From: CANIZL01 sp043788645
GTDB lineage: Bacteria; Verrucomicrobiota; Verrucomicrobiia; Limisphaerales; UBA9464
Length of the DNA stretch: 23,681 nucleotides
Reading direction: 5' to 3'
NCBI GenBank assembly: GCA_043788645.1
Contig: JAYVTS010000057.1
Location: forward strand, 1 to 23,681
The notes under the pieces are model-generated. The model saw nothing but the letters and a program-made list of their open reading frames with translations, was not told the DNA's origin and made no database searches. Each line of letters opens with the position of its first letter. The stretch's first letter is position 1. Positions 23,227 to 23,681 of the stretch are shown here, one piece after another. A program made the translations under genes and the position numbers.

Positions 23227-23445
23227 ATGGATGAATGGATTGTGAGAGTAGCACCGCTGTACGAACGTTTCGCCTATTCGCTTGACTTGGATGACCGCAA
23301 GCAGGATCAAGCCATGAGGATTTTTGATCTTGAAATGGCGACTCGTTACGACGCCTTGCCTGTTCCGAAGGTAACTTTCCAAGAGTTCCGCCGTGGAGTT
23401 GTCGTTCGATGCAAGATGTACCTTAAAGAGCGGTTGATTTCCTAA
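23227..23445 (+). CDS. Uncharacterised 72-aa protein
   Basis: I do not recognise this protein. The ATG at 23227 follows the previous stop by 11 nt; the same frame is open upstream into the preceding gene (from 23137), and a GTG two codons earlier (23221) is an alternative start. The 72-aa product is charged and probably helical (WIVRVAPLYERFAYSLDLDD, then RKQDQAMRIFDLEMATRYDA) with a basic C-terminus (GVVVRCKMYLKERL). No known motif, signal or membrane helix is seen. It probably works with the upstream Cys-rich protein if both are real. Confidence 0.5.
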   Translation: MDEWIVRVAPLYERFAYSLDLDDRKQDQAMRIFDLEMATRYDALPVPKVTFQEFRRGVVVRCKMYLKERLIS

Positions 23446-23464
23446 AATTCGAAACGAACTGACC

Positions 23465-23681
23465 GTGAAACACTTCGCGCTGGCTTTCGGTTTTATGATG
23501 CTCTGGGCAGTCGCGTCACAACGTGTCGGTGCGGAAAACGGTAAATCGGCTCTGTCAAAGTTCCAAGAAGCTCTGAGGAGGGCTGGTAGGACGCGCCCTT
23601 TGAGAATCAGAAGTCAAACAGATTGGGTTGGTTGGCAAAGAGGAGAGCGTGGAGGCGTCGCGGACCTCCTCGGGCATTGGT
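23465..23681 (+). CDS. Exported protein of unknown function, 3'-partial
   Basis: A GTG at 23465, 19 nt after the preceding stop, opens a frame without stops to the window end (72 complete codons). The N-terminus is a good Sec signal peptide: MKH, a hydrophobic stretch FALAFGFMMLWAVA, and a plausible cleavage after RVGA. The mature part is basic and rich in Arg and Gly (LRRAGRTRPLRIRSQTDWVG). A later in-frame ATG at 23495 would shorten the signal. Too little is present for a family assignment. Confidence 0.45.
   Translation, partial: MKHFALAFGFMMLWAVASQRVGAENGKSALSKFQEALRRAGRTRPLRIRSQTDWVGWQRGERGGVADLLGHW

Overview
The window is almost entirely one co-directional (+ strand) bacterial flagellar supercluster, about 22.1 kb long, that enters already inside fliK and ends at flgL. 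The order is fliK-flgD-flgE-fliL-fliM-fliN-fliO-fliP-fliQ-fliR-flhB-flhA-flhF-(87-aa membrane protein)-fliA-motA-motB-(102-aa CxC protein)-flgF-flgG-flgA-flgH-flgI-flgJ-flgN-flgK-flgL. LPS-type outer-membrane parts are present (FlgH L-ring, FlgI P-ring, FlgA chaperone), so the host is a diderm. A DUF5069-family fragment near position 22400 and the SD-poor gene starts suggest Verrucomicrobiota, or less likely Planctomycetota. This assignment is inference; no rRNA or housekeeping marker lies in the window.

Region by region: 1-2451 holds hook-length control, hook cap and hook. 2460-4359 holds the stator-associated FliL and the C-ring switch proteins FliM and FliN. 4356-10088 holds the core of the type III export apparatus (FliO, P, Q, R, FlhB, FlhA). 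10182-12438 is regulatory and positional: a motif-divergent FlhF GTPase, an unknown two-helix membrane protein where flhG would be expected, and the sigma-28 factor FliA. 12457-14391 holds the H+-type stator MotAB and an unknown small protein with a C-terminal CxC-x7-C motif. 14583-22126 holds rod (FlgF, FlgG), ring (FlgA, H, I), rod-binding FlgJ, chaperone FlgN and hook-filament junction proteins FlgK and FlgL, followed by a plausible terminator. 22361-23681 is unrelated: a truncated DUF5069 remnant, an inverted repeat, two small uncharacterised ORFs and the start of an exported protein.

The genes are packed tightly. Five pairs share ATGA- or TTGA-type junctions or could do so, and most other gaps are 2-20 nt, which suggests translational coupling. 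The few longer gaps (before flhF, before the 87-aa gene and before flgF) each contain a GG-N10-GC element resembling a sigma-54 (-24/-12) promoter. The one before flgF matches 12 of 13 defined consensus bases. A model in which sigma-54 promoters restart transcription inside the supercluster, one of them driving fliA, is the main regulatory hypothesis here. Not seen in the window: fliE, fliF, fliG, fliH, fliI, fliJ, flgB, flgC (probably upstream), and flhG, flgM, fliC, fliD and fliS.

The genes least explained by known flagellar biology are the 87-aa membrane protein (11359), the 102-aa CxC protein (14083), and the FlhF variant whose G3 and G4 motifs depart from the SRP-GTPase pattern.
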